From Tricholomella constricta (lineage: Eukaryota > Basidiomycota > Agaricomycetes > Agaricales > Lyophyllaceae): a DNA stretch of 64,000 nt. Location of the stretch: assembly GCA_013368375.1 (NCBI GenBank), contig JAACJP010000001.1, positions 186,001 to 250,000 on the forward strand, read 5' to 3'. This document shows positions 1 through 9,988 of the stretch, piece after piece. The notes below the pieces were generated by a model that saw only the letters and a program-made list of their open reading frames with translations, had not been told where the DNA came from and did not search any database. Made by a program: the position numbers and the translations under genes. Position 1 is the first letter of the stretch. Each line of letters opens with the position of its first letter.

Positions 1-1975
1 AGCATGCGTCGGAGCTCGCGGACCTCAACAAGTCGGAACACGAGATGGAGGCGTTACCGCTGAACTCTAGGTCTAATACGCCGATAAGCAGCTTTCACGA
101 AGATCGCGGCTCGCCACACCGCTACCCGCCAACTTCTGCGAATAATGGTAGCACCGAGGAGGGAGGCGGGACGGAGGTCACGCTTGCGCAGGCCGCGAAA
201 GTGTTTAAAAACGCGGTCCTGCACGATGCGCGCAACATCAAGGGCAAGAACGTCGGCGACGGCTCGATGGCATGGAACGTCGGTTCCACCCAAGAAGCTA
301 AGGTAAGCCAATCTCATCCCGCGGCCTTCGCACTCGTTCTAACATATTCCACCTACCTTAGCGCCTTGCTCGGTCTATTTACACGCGTTTCAAGGATCGC
401 CGGCGGACGTATCTCCTGCCCTCTGATTTCTACCCCGCCTTTCCCTCGGAGGCCGAAGGCGAAGCGGCCTTTCGCGTATTCGACAAGGACAACAACGGGG
501 ACATCTCGCGCGTTGAAATCAAGTCGACGCTTGTAAAGGTGTACAAGGAGCGACGATTCCTGTCGCGCTCGATGCGCGACGTCGGCGCGGCCCTTAAGAC
601 GCTCGACATAATCCTGCTCGTCTTCGCCATGATCATCCTGTTCTTCATCGGCATCAGTGTGTTTGGCGTCAAAGTGGGTGACTCACTGACGAGCGTATAC
701 ACAATTGGTATTGCCATGAGCTTTATCTTCAAGAACTCGGCTAGCTCGGCGTTTGACGCTATCATGTTTTTGTTCGTTTCTCAGTACGTATCTCTTTGAT
801 ATCTTACGTAGCGCTTCATTAGCTCATGCTCTGTGCGTATAGTCCATACGATACTGGTGATCGTTGTTTCATCGACAGTACGTACCAGTCCTTTGGGAGT
901 CACTTGACGGAAACGCTGACTCTCATAACCACAGCCGAAGTTCTTGTCGTTAAAAAGGTTGGGCTGTTCGCGGTAAGGTCTCCGACGAAGACGACGTCAT
1001 CCTGTACTTGTGCCACAGCTTGACATTGGCTTCTCAGACCGTATTCACCCGCTCTGATGGGACGGAGACGTACTACTTCAACAGCCAGCTGTTTACCAAG
1101 TTCATGTGCGTTTGATACCTTCTAGAGACTCACGCACCCTGATTCTAAGCCAAAGTCTCCAGAACGAACGTACGGCGCAGCGGTGTAAGTTGCCACGGTT
1201 CAGGCTTTGTTCCGTACTAAACACCACAATTAGAAAATGTTTGAAAACGTCACCTTGCAGGTTGCCTGGCGCACACCTCTCGAAAAGCTTGATATGCTAG
1301 AGAAACTCATGAATGAGTGGCTCTCGACGGAGGAAAACCGCTGGTACGATCCGTCGACGAGCGTCATACTCCAGCACATTGAATTCCAGCGATACCTGAC
1401 TATCACCATTGGTATGACCCACAACGGGTACGCGCATCATTTACTTTCTCCCATTGCTTCCCAAGGTTAACACGACGGGGGCGTACGATCAGAACCTGGC
1501 AGTGAGTTTTGTTCCCTTGTTTCATATCATCTTTATCCAGTGGCTGACACCAGTCCTTCCCCAGGGTCCGGCTGACTTCTCACTCCTGGCTACATAACCT
1601 CCGCTGACATCTACCTCCACCTGGCTCCATCTCTAGGACTGGGACCTCCGCTGGAAACGAAAAACAGCCTTCCACGCCGCGGTGCGACACTACTGTCACC
1701 AGCTCGACATCACCTGTTTCGAGTCGACCATCCCGATCGTGTACGCCGACCCCAGCACCAAGCAGTATACGCCCCCGGAACCATCTTCCCCGAACAACGC
1801 TGCCATCGTCGAGGAGACGCGGTCGCCGCTGAATGTCGGGGAGGACCCCAATGTGAAGGCAATGAAGCCCATTCTCGGCTTCCAGCCTCCGCTGTCCACG
1901 CGGGTGGCACATCTCACGCGGGCGCGGAAGAGCAGGAGCAAGAAGACTTCTATGCGTGGGATGGATGCTGGTTAA
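1..1975 (+). CDS. MscS-family mechanosensitive ion channel with EF-hand (Msy1/Msy2-like), 5' truncated
   Basis: Predicted stretch-gated channel of the fungal Msy group, which in fission yeast sits in ER membranes and controls calcium during hypo-osmotic shock. The window opens inside the CDS. An EF-hand loop DKDNNGDISRVE lies at about 490-525. A hydrophobic helix (LLVFAMIILFFIGISVF) follows, then the pore-proximal helix and a beta-domain segment containing HPYDTGDRCFID and GTETYYFNSQLFTKF. The coding frame is carried through several 50-80 nt introns, for example one after GSTQEAK at about 303 and one splitting the codons before HPYDTGD near 790-842. The C-terminus is a basic, Ser-rich tail ending at TAA 1973-1975. 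The N-terminal cytoplasmic and first transmembrane segments are missing. Family assignment is strong; exact exon limits are inferred. Confidence 0.88.
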
Positions 1976-2506
1976 TGGGCTCAACGTTGAATGGAGGGCG
2001 ATAATCGCAAAATTGTCATTTGCTTTGCTTTGATAGACTGTTGTACTTGGACTGTTCGTCACCTTCTTCCAGATGTAAAGCCCCGACCAGGACGGAACGT
2101 TCTCTCGAAAGGAATACACAGAATGGAGAATTACATGAAGATCAAGCAGGATCAAGCCTTCAAGCTTTCCTAGATCGCCGTGCCGAATCATCTGACTTGA
2201 TGCATATTTGATGCATATGATTTTGAACCACTCTTGGCTGCAGTCAACCATCACAATCATCAGATCCTGTCAAGAGGTTTCTAAATCCAGTTTCACAACT
2301 AGGTACCGCCACATGTTGTGACTGATGTCGATGCTGCGACATCTAGGGGAAAGGCGAATCGAAGAACAAGGACTGTCATCTCGCTTTCGCTTTCTACGTT
2401 CATCTCCTCCCTAGCGGTTTTCCTTGTCCCTGGTGGCTGCGAAGCGGGCTTCGCTTTTTGTTCGTTCTGTGCCCTTTCTTGGGCCTTTGCGTCCGATTCA
2501 GCGACC

Positions 2507-4109
2507 ATGAATTCTACCATATTGGTTGCAAGCGCTAGTGAGTAAATTTTGCCGCATCGACGATCCCGGCCCCAGGCTTATACCAACAGACACGACCGTC
2601 CCGAAATATGATCCAGCGACCACTAATATTGTCCGCGGCACGCACCAACAGCTTGTAGCGTTCCTTGTGCTCAACATCTGGCCTTCTCATCTCGGCATCC
2701 CGGTCCTGCTCGCGATCATATTTTTTTCCAAGAAGATACAACGACATGCGACGTTCATTAACCTTTGTATTACATTTATCATCGCCGGATTGTGAGTGGC
2801 ATCTGAGTATACGCCTGCGAAAGCAATTATTGAACCTCCGGCACAGTTCTTCCAGCCTACTGTAAGCCGAGGAATTACTGGGCGCTTGTTTGCACATACT
2901 GACTCAGAGTCAGGGCATATGCTGGAAAGACCACGGGGCCTGAACCGTCTCCTGTGTTGTGTCTCCTTCAGGCGTCTCTGCTGTACGGATACCCACCTAT
3001 GTGAGCCGAGATTATCTTTCCCTCCATAGAGAAAAAAATGTACTTAATCAAGCTCAGGACGTCCGTGGCGGCTTTTGCCCTTGTTCTTCAGGTAAGGATT
3101 CAACGCAGGTTATCAGAATTATGCAATTCGACGGTTTATAGATGTTCCTCGTCATCCGAGCGTCGTATTATGGGAAAGAGCTCTTGGAGAGAAACCACGT
3201 AGTTCGGCTCTGGGTGGTGCGCATGAGTCTGAGCCATACATTTCAGCTATAATGACCTCACCCTCTCTGTAGATGCTGATCGCACCATACATCGCCTTCT
3301 TTGTAGGCCTTTTGTCCACTGCTGTTGTGGGTGACGTCTCCCTCATATCCACCATACACTAAGCCTTATATGAAGATTGGCGCGGCATACCCAACAGAGG
3401 TATCTCGAAACCGCCGATTCTTCTATTGCTCTGTCAGATCGCAACCTTTGTGGGTCGTTTTATAATACCGAGTAACCTCTATTAATATCCTCCGCTAGGA
3501 CGAACTCCATCACAATCTGTGCTGCGATGTTTTTATTTGCGACCATATTTGTCGAAGGTATGAGGTTTCTCAATATCGTCACTAGCCAGAAAGAAAAACA
3601 ACAGACATGTCGTTTAGGATGGCTTGCCGTTATCCTTTATAAGCGATGGATGACGCTGACGTCGAAGGGCATCAACTTGAAGGAAAGCCTGGATCTCAGC
3701 ATGCCTCTTCGTGTCCTAGCATACGGAGCCTACTCCACAGTCGCCTTAAGGTCAGATTTTCGGTGCTTGGGGACAGAGTATATCTCATACGGGGCTTTCA
3801 CAGTTTAAGCTTATTGTCAATCAAAGCTCCCCAAAGCCCAGCGCCTGATCTTATCATCGCAACAGGTGTGTGTTATCAAGCTGCCGTTAAAGAGAAATAT
3901 TAATCAACAAATTTCAGCGCCGACCTTTTTAATGCTTATATTTGGGACGCAAAAGGTACGCCATGCTACTATACGGTGGCCCTGATGTAATATACCTTTG
4001 TCCGCAGGATATCATTAACGCGCTATGTTTCTGGCGGAAGCAAAGGCCAAATATCCCGGGCAGGCAAGTGGAGATCACCGTGTCAAGGGACCTGGAGAAG
4101 ATGACATGA
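2507..4109 (+). CDS. Multi-exon 7TM-type membrane protein (Agaricomycete receptor-like family, function unknown)
   Basis: The start ATG at 2507 (MNSTILVASA) is joined by a 52-nt intron (2538-2589) to NTTVPKYDPATTN. The first strongly hydrophobic helix follows in LVLNIWPSHLGIPVLLAI. Splicing gtgagt..cacag and gtaagc..agtcag gives SSSLLAYAGKTTGPEPSP and then QASLLYGYPPM. Further short exons to 3960 are rich in hydrophobic helices (IAPYIAFFVGLLSTAVVGDV). The last exon (DIINALCFWRKQRP) ends at TGA 4107-4109. The WPSH, GPEPS and ASLLYGxPPM words recall a large, uncharacterised multi-pass family in mushroom-forming fungi, often annotated as GPCR-like or hypothetical. I infer at least seven exons and a plasma-membrane location. 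Middle exon limits are uncertain, and a disabled middle exon cannot be excluded by eye. Confidence 0.6.
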
Positions 4110-4754
4110 ACTATCATGTGGAGCGCGACCTTTATCAACAAGGCTCTCGGTAGCCCCATCTGTACTCCAGTATTTGATCACATATTTATTTGAAGTACTT
4201 TCATCTCCTTTCTAAGAATTGTATCCATGTAACATACCTTTGCGACAATGGCTATAAGCATTCATACGATTCTTGTGATAGTGACTCCTTTCGACCGCAG
4301 CGCTTTACTCGGAGTCGCATCGAACATCGTCATCGGAGATGAAACTTATGCTCTCTTCGGCTGTTGTGCGCACCCCGGCCTCACCACAGTATGAAATGCC
4401 TACCACGTTCAATGCTCGCTCTGATCCGTGCGTGTTGTATTATCTATTGCCCGCGATGCTTTTCATTGATTGTCAACGACAATGATTTCGACCTCTTATT
4501 GAATTGGTATACTGAACAATTTTGGGGTTTTTACTAATTCGATGTTACACCTTCTTGACGTGAATGAAGATGATATACCCCCTCTTACTTACCCTGTCAA
4601 ATGGGTCAAGCCTCCGAGTCAAGGCAATATCACTTACATAAGAGTCACTCAACTTGGGCGCTGGAAGCCATTGACAAGCACGACCAAACAACCTTTCAAA
4701 TTTCTGAACTTCATCCGAGTTTAAGCGTATTCGTTCTTCTTCACGGGTCTAGCA
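4110..4754. other. Intergenic region
   Basis: Between the 7TM-type gene and the mitochondrial ribosomal protein gene. AT-rich with only short open frames (one of about 60 codons near 4542-4724). No convincing exon, RNA gene or repeat was seen. It probably holds the 3' UTR of the upstream gene and the promoter of the downstream one. Confidence 0.5.
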
Positions 4755-5602
4755 ATGGCAGTGAGTAATTCTTCCTTACGACTATCCCTCCCTAAATGCT
4801 AGCACATAGAGTCGGTGCTCTGGTGTTCTCCGCGCTTTGTCGCGTCCCTCTACCTTTACTCGGTGTGTAACTACTCTCGAGTACATGTTAGCATGTTTAC
4901 TCACTTACAGAGCGCAAGTAGCTCGTCGAGAATCGCGACGACCTCGAGATGCTTGGCCACCGCGACGGAAGCTTCTAAATCTACCCTGCCACCACCTCCC
5001 GCGCCGACGTCAAATGATGCTACCGTCTCACGAATCGTGGATGATATTTCCGGGTTGACGCTACTACAGGCTTCGGACCTGGTTGCCCAACTGAAGGTAC
5101 CCATAAGGATGTTTTGCATGTCTGGCATCTACTGACACGTCTACGTGGCGCACCAGTCGAGGCTGAATATCCAAGAAATTGCCATGCCAGCGGCCGCGGC
5201 CGTGGCTGCTGCACCCGCCGCTGCAGCTTCAGACGAGCCTACAGAGGCGAGTATACTATGTGCTCCGAACGACTGTATATTAACATACAAAACCAGGAGA
5301 AACCCAAGGAGAAGACAATATTTAACGTCAAACTCGAGTCCTTCGATGCCGGAGCCAAGCCCAAAATCATCCGGGAGGTGAAGGCTCTCGTGCCCAACCT
5401 CACCCTCATAGATGTTCGTTTCCTACAAATTACTTATGTGTATTGAAGGCGTTATTGACTTTATTGACTGGTCCGTTTTCCACAGGCGAAGAAGTTCGTT
5501 GAATCGCTACCGAAGGTGCTGAAGGAAAACCTTCCCAAGGAAGACGCCGAGAAGCTACAAAAAACTTTCGAGGCTCTCGGTGCAGTCGTCAAACTGGACT
5601 GA
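4755..5602 (+). CDS. MRPL12: Mitochondrial large-subunit ribosomal protein bL12m (L7/L12)
   Basis: Stalk protein of the mitochondrial ribosome that recruits translation factors. The model starts with a 6-nt coding exon (ATG GCA, 4755-4760). After intron 4761-4809 comes an Arg/Ser-rich presequence (ASRCSGVLRALSRP) typical of matrix import; the donor is taken as gtaact at 4867. The dimerisation region ISGLTLLQASDLVAQLK is followed by a hinge of Ala/Pro, and the C-terminal domain starts KEKTIFNVKLESFDA and ends in GAVVKLD before TGA 5600-5602. The segments KxxIIREVKALVPNLTLIDAKKFVESLPKVLKE match the L7/L12 C-terminal domain. The first exon is inferred because it produces a good targeting peptide in frame. 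A mitochondrial location is inferred from that presequence. Confidence 0.87.
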
Positions 5603-5788
5603 TTCCTTCCCGCTGGTATGCAGTCAGTATGAAAAATATACTATATTTAATCGGTCTTCACATGCAAGAGAGTGAGTATATTATGATACAATTCCCTCAT
5701 GGGAGCGAGGCAATGTCAAGGCGATGCTGTATAGAATGGATGGATGAATAATAAATGAAGAACAGTAGGCGCGATGGAAGTACATCCT

Positions 5789-8757
5789 TCAATCCTCCGA
5801 CAAATAGCGGTACTCGAAGCGGAAATCGCTCTTCTTGCGCTGACACCACGAGCCTTCCCAATCGAAATAGACATAAACGCCCTGTTCGTACTCCTCCGTG
5901 ATGGCCTGCGGTTCAGAGTGGCGCTGGAACCATGTTAAGTATTTCACGTGGAACCGCCATGATTGGCGCTTGAGCTCCTTGGCCGCAAGGAACCTAATCC
6001 ATAGTTAACGTAAAGTTGCACGAGAGAATGGACCGCCTACTGTTGGTATGTTCCAGGCAAGAAATAGAACACATAGAAAAGCGTTTCTACGTCGAGTTGA
6101 GAAAAGATCGCAGGTGTGCTCAATGCAGGGTGCGGTGACTGAGGATAATACGGCGCGGTCTGGAAAGGATTCCTTGGTACGTAGTACTTCGGCCTATGAA
6201 GAATGTCATCAACATGGTACCACAAGACGTCAATTAGTAGATATCCACTTCTCTGTGTCCTGAGGCTGGGGGACAGTCGAGTGTCCGCCCTCCAACATCT
6301 TGTGCACCTGGTCCAGATTGGTCATACGATGCGCAGCTGTGCGTGTGCAACACGTTTCAATCCCACCCTGGAAGCATACAGACACACAAGACGACGTACC
6401 CTTCTGTTTCACGTTCTCGAAAGAAACAACAAGATCCGACAGGGAGCCAGGGAATGCAGCCGGCGTAGCCCGCTGCGGTGGCGGCAACTGCTTAGCCGCC
6501 GACGGAGGTCGCTGCCCACCAATGGCATGTTGCTGTGCCACTCCCTGCTCGCCCTGGGGCGGCTTGACGCCGGGAGGGAACTGAAGTAGCGTCTGCGCCT
6601 GGTCCTGCGAAGGTAACGGCGAATTCGATGATGGGTTCATCGAATATTGCTGGAGTTGTTGAGGCAGCGGCGAGGGCACGGAAGGCGTCACTGTCTGTTG
6701 GGTTGACAGCAAGGGGTTGGCGCCAGCCTGAGTATGTTGTGACGTATCCACAGAGAGGATTTGCTACGACGTGAGAATCAGGTTACGCAAGGTAGAAAAA
6801 AAATCGCAAGGCAGTGGCGTACCACAACAGCAGGAGATTGTGCTGCTCGGGTCGGTGAAGAGGCGGAATCTGATGCAAGCTGGATGAGGACGCCGAAGTA
6901 TACCTCGAGGAAGTCAGTTCACCTTTACGAGGCACACGTGGTGACGATGTCGCTGCGGGTGCCCCAACGGAACCGGACACGGCTTCCGAAAGTGCAGGAG
7001 ACTCTTGACCGGAATAAAACGATCCATCAGGATGATGTGAGGCTGAAGCGGAAGACAGCATCGGGCTGGTGACGGAGGGATGTGTAAGGCTTGGAGATGA
7101 CGATGCTCTTGACTGCTGGTCTACTGATGGTGACATTGCCGATGCCGGAGGTATTGACGGAGCTGTAATCGTTGCTGGCGGCGGATTGGAGGACGCTGCA
7201 GAAGATGCCGAGGCTGGTGGCTGTGACGAGCTTGCTTGAGTGGTGGCAGCTGGTAAAACTGCAGCCGCTGCCGCTGCTGCATATCTTATCGGAGGCATTG
7301 TAGCAGGAGGCGTTGGTCTTGACGGCTGAAGACCCGCCTTGAGAATACTTGACATGGGTTGTTGAGCGAAGTTTGGATTGGGCGGCGGTTTTGCTATGCA
7401 TTAGCGTCAATCAATAATCCGAAAGGGTCCTATAATCGGAAGAGACGTACTATCTACCGAGTGTTCTGGGAGGACGGGTCAGCGTAAGTCCACTACTTGT
7501 TTAAATTACACACGTACTTCTCAACCCTATTGACACAGATGCCTTCTTCAAAATAGGGCTGTCATCCCGTTTACTACTTGTCACGCTCTCCTCGTCATGT
7601 TTCTTCGAAGGAGTTCGCGGCGGTATGTCTAAAGTCTCTCGTAAAAATTTGCTTGCCATACGAATGCCAGAAAATTGGAAGCACCTTCACTCATTTCATC
7701 GGAGGAGTCGGAGTCATCATCATCAGGAGCCAGGCCAAATTTCTCTTCCTCCTCGTCGAGATTTAGGTCGTCGTAGATGCCTTCATCTTCATCGAAGTCT
7801 TCTTCCTAAGCTCAGAACACATGATAAATGACATTGATAGAGAGAACAATGACGCAGCACCACGACGAACCGTGTTACTTTCCACAAAGTATTGGACATC
7901 TTCCTTCAGACCAAACACCTTCTCCGGCGACATGGAACCGTTATTCAGCAACCGTAATACGATCTCCAGCCGACTGATATGCCATTTCCGGCGCTCGTTC
8001 AGGTTTTCGAGTTCTTCTAGTCGTCCAGCCGCATTTGATCCAGCCTTATTTCTCTTCTTCCCAGTCCCCTGCAGAGCCTCAACCTCTGCCTCGGTCGATT
8101 CCACTTGCATTTGCAGCTCTTCGACCTGTGTCTGTAACCACGAAGTCGCCTCCTCCTTCTCCTGCTCCTTCGGGTCGAGTTTCGCGGCCTGTATAAGCCC
8201 CTCCTTTGAGAATGCCTTTGTCTTCATCTCCTTCTCGCAAGCCTTGAACTTCTCCATTTGCTGTCCATCGCGAGACCACAACCAAGCGACGAGAAACAGA
8301 ACCGGAAACAGAATAAGCTCAGTCAGTAACATGGAAAACCGCTGGCTGGCGCGGACCCAAGTGGGCAATCTACACGTGTCAATCCACGGACACGAGGACA
8401 GAGACCCATGCCGGGACCCATGTGCAGAATGTAGAAGTATGAAACTCACAGTTTCAATCAACCTGCGGTTGTCTAGGAGCGCCGTTTTGTCCTTAATGTC
8501 ATTGCTTGCTACCCATGTCTTTATCTGGTCCCGTAATCGTTGAAGCTTCTTGATCTGCGTTTTCAGGTCCAGTTCAAGTTTTTCCTTCTGTGTCTGGTTT
8601 GTCGAGGCCTGCATTTTGTCGTATATGCTCTCAAAGAGCTCGACGCCTTCGGAAACCTTCTTCAACGTTCGATCGATCTCGGCTAAGACGCGCAGCGTTA
8701 GAAGAGTTTTTGCGAGTAATACATGTGCCACTCACTTTGCAGCTTCCTTGCCGCCAT
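5789..8757 (-). CDS. NOT3: CCR4-NOT complex subunit NOT3 (CNOT3/Not3-Not5 type)
   Basis: Scaffold subunit of the CCR4-NOT deadenylase, acting in mRNA decay and transcription. The N-terminus (ATG at 8755-8757, MAARKLQ, then an intron) continues into [19 protein letters not shown] and [18 protein letters not shown], the diagnostic Not3 N-terminal coiled coil. [19 protein letters not shown] and a second long coiled coil follow. An acidic segment ([20 protein letters not shown]) lies near 7740-7810. A long Ser/Pro/Ala/Gln-rich linker occupies about 6560-7400. The C-terminal NOT2/3/5 box includes [13 protein letters not shown] and [15 protein letters not shown], ends in [11 protein letters not shown], and stops at TGA (5789-5791). 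There are at least six introns. The gene runs divergently from the Bem1/Scd2 gene, with 1.2 kb between. Confidence 0.93.
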
Positions 8758-9043
8758 GGCTGGCGATAATCTAAAGGTTCAGGTGGAAGGGGTAGAGTTA
8801 TGTGATGGAAGAGGCAATGATGGCCCGATTGGCCTTGTTTGTTTACGACGGCGCTGACGTAATCTCAAAGATCCTTGGAATCAAAAGTCAAAATGATGTT
8901 GACCTTGGAGCGAATATATTACAGCTACGAGCTGTAAGAGACGTTTGTAAATGGTAGAGTATTTATAGAAGCCACTACACAGATGGTGGCTTGATCAAAA
9001 AAGAAATATGGATTGAGCACGCTAAACGCCAACAACAGATCTT

Positions 9044-9628
9044 CTACATTGACGACACCGATTCCACACCTCCCGTGGTATAACTTAAAGCCATACGATG
9101 GTCAGTGTTGCAATCGTGTAGGTTCCAGTACATGAGGGCCTGAGGGACGAGGCATTTGCGGAAGTGCAATCTCGTTCGTCCCATGTGACGGAGGCCCTTA
9201 TTCGTAATATCAATGCGTTCCCAAAATGTCAAATGATAACATGGCGTGGAAGATGATGAGAGAAGGTGCTTGGATACGAATTGATTTGAATTCTTTGATA
9301 TGTCACTTTTATAGACTAGACAAGTAGAGCCATTGAAAGTGTCATATGACTTCAAGGAGTAGAAGATATGTGTCTGCCAATTAGCCACGACTTTCGACAC
9401 GAGGCATCGGGGACAACATTTGGACAGATGGCGGTCAAACACGAGCCATGATTGGGTACAGGGCTGAACCGACGTGCCGTAAGTAACAGTGTCCAACCGT
9501 CGTTCAGAACGCAATCTCGTGAATGATGTTGCGAGAAAGGCCTGTAGTCTTGAAACCAAGGGTACGGACTGGTACGGCATTCCGAAACGCGCTAGTGGAG
9601 TCGCAGAGCGAGTGTGAGCAGATAACAC
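9044..9628 (-). CDS. Hypothetical protein, doubtful ORF
   Basis: A 194-codon open frame on the minus strand in the divergent intergenic region. It is Cys/Ser/His-rich without a recognisable domain or signal peptide. No splice pattern clearly extends it. Overlapping minus-strand frames upstream (to 9945) could belong to the same locus. I do not recognise a family. It is listed only because its length is somewhat above chance for the region. Confidence 0.2.
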   Translation of the reverse strand: MLSAHTRSATPLARFGMPYQSVPLVSRLQAFLATSFTRLRSERRLDTVTYGTSVQPCTQSWLVFDRHLSKCCPRCLVSKVVANWQTHIFYSLKSYDTFNGSTCLVYKSDISKNSNQFVSKHLLSSSSTPCYHLTFWERIDITNKGLRHMGRTRLHFRKCLVPQALMYWNLHDCNTDHRMALSYTTGGVESVSSM

Positions 9629-9969
9629 TTATTTTCCTGACATCGCGAGAAGCGAAGCTCTTGAAAAACGGTAACCAACGCAGGCAAAGTGGGAAACGAG
9701 TCTGCATGTTCTGTCCGTAGGAAAGCAGCGATAGCACAAACAGAGTGCGGTCCGAAATAGGTGCTTCGACATCGGATCTCTTGATAGTCGAGGGTGATGG
9801 CGGCATTGTGTTGAGGACAAGAGAGGCCTAGGGACAATGACATGCACAAGAAGCTTGCAATTGTAATGTGATCACGTGGGCGATCATCTACGGAAATGAT
9901 ACCGAAAAGGAAACAGGACATCTGCTTCACGACTGCGACGACCACATCGCCTTGATCTCTTCAGCGACG

Positions 9970-9987
9970 AAAAAAAAAAAAAAAAAA
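9970..9987 (+). repeat. A18 homopolymer just before a start codon
   Basis: Eighteen consecutive A residues end two bases before the ATG of the Bem1/Scd2 gene (9989). An uninterrupted A tract in the 5' leader can bind poly(A)-binding protein and is prone to slippage. Its effect here is inference. Confidence 0.8.
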
Positions 9988-9988
9988 C

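Larger units (their letters stand above)
8758..9988. other. Divergent intergenic region between NOT3 and Bem1/Scd2
   Basis: About 1.2 kb between two divergent genes. The minus strand carries overlapping open frames (9044-9628, 194 codons; 9592-9945, 117 codons) with unremarkable composition and no motif I recognise. They could be a lineage-specific gene, a decayed gene, or chance. The region also holds the 5' leader of the downstream gene, which ends in an A tract. Confidence 0.5.
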
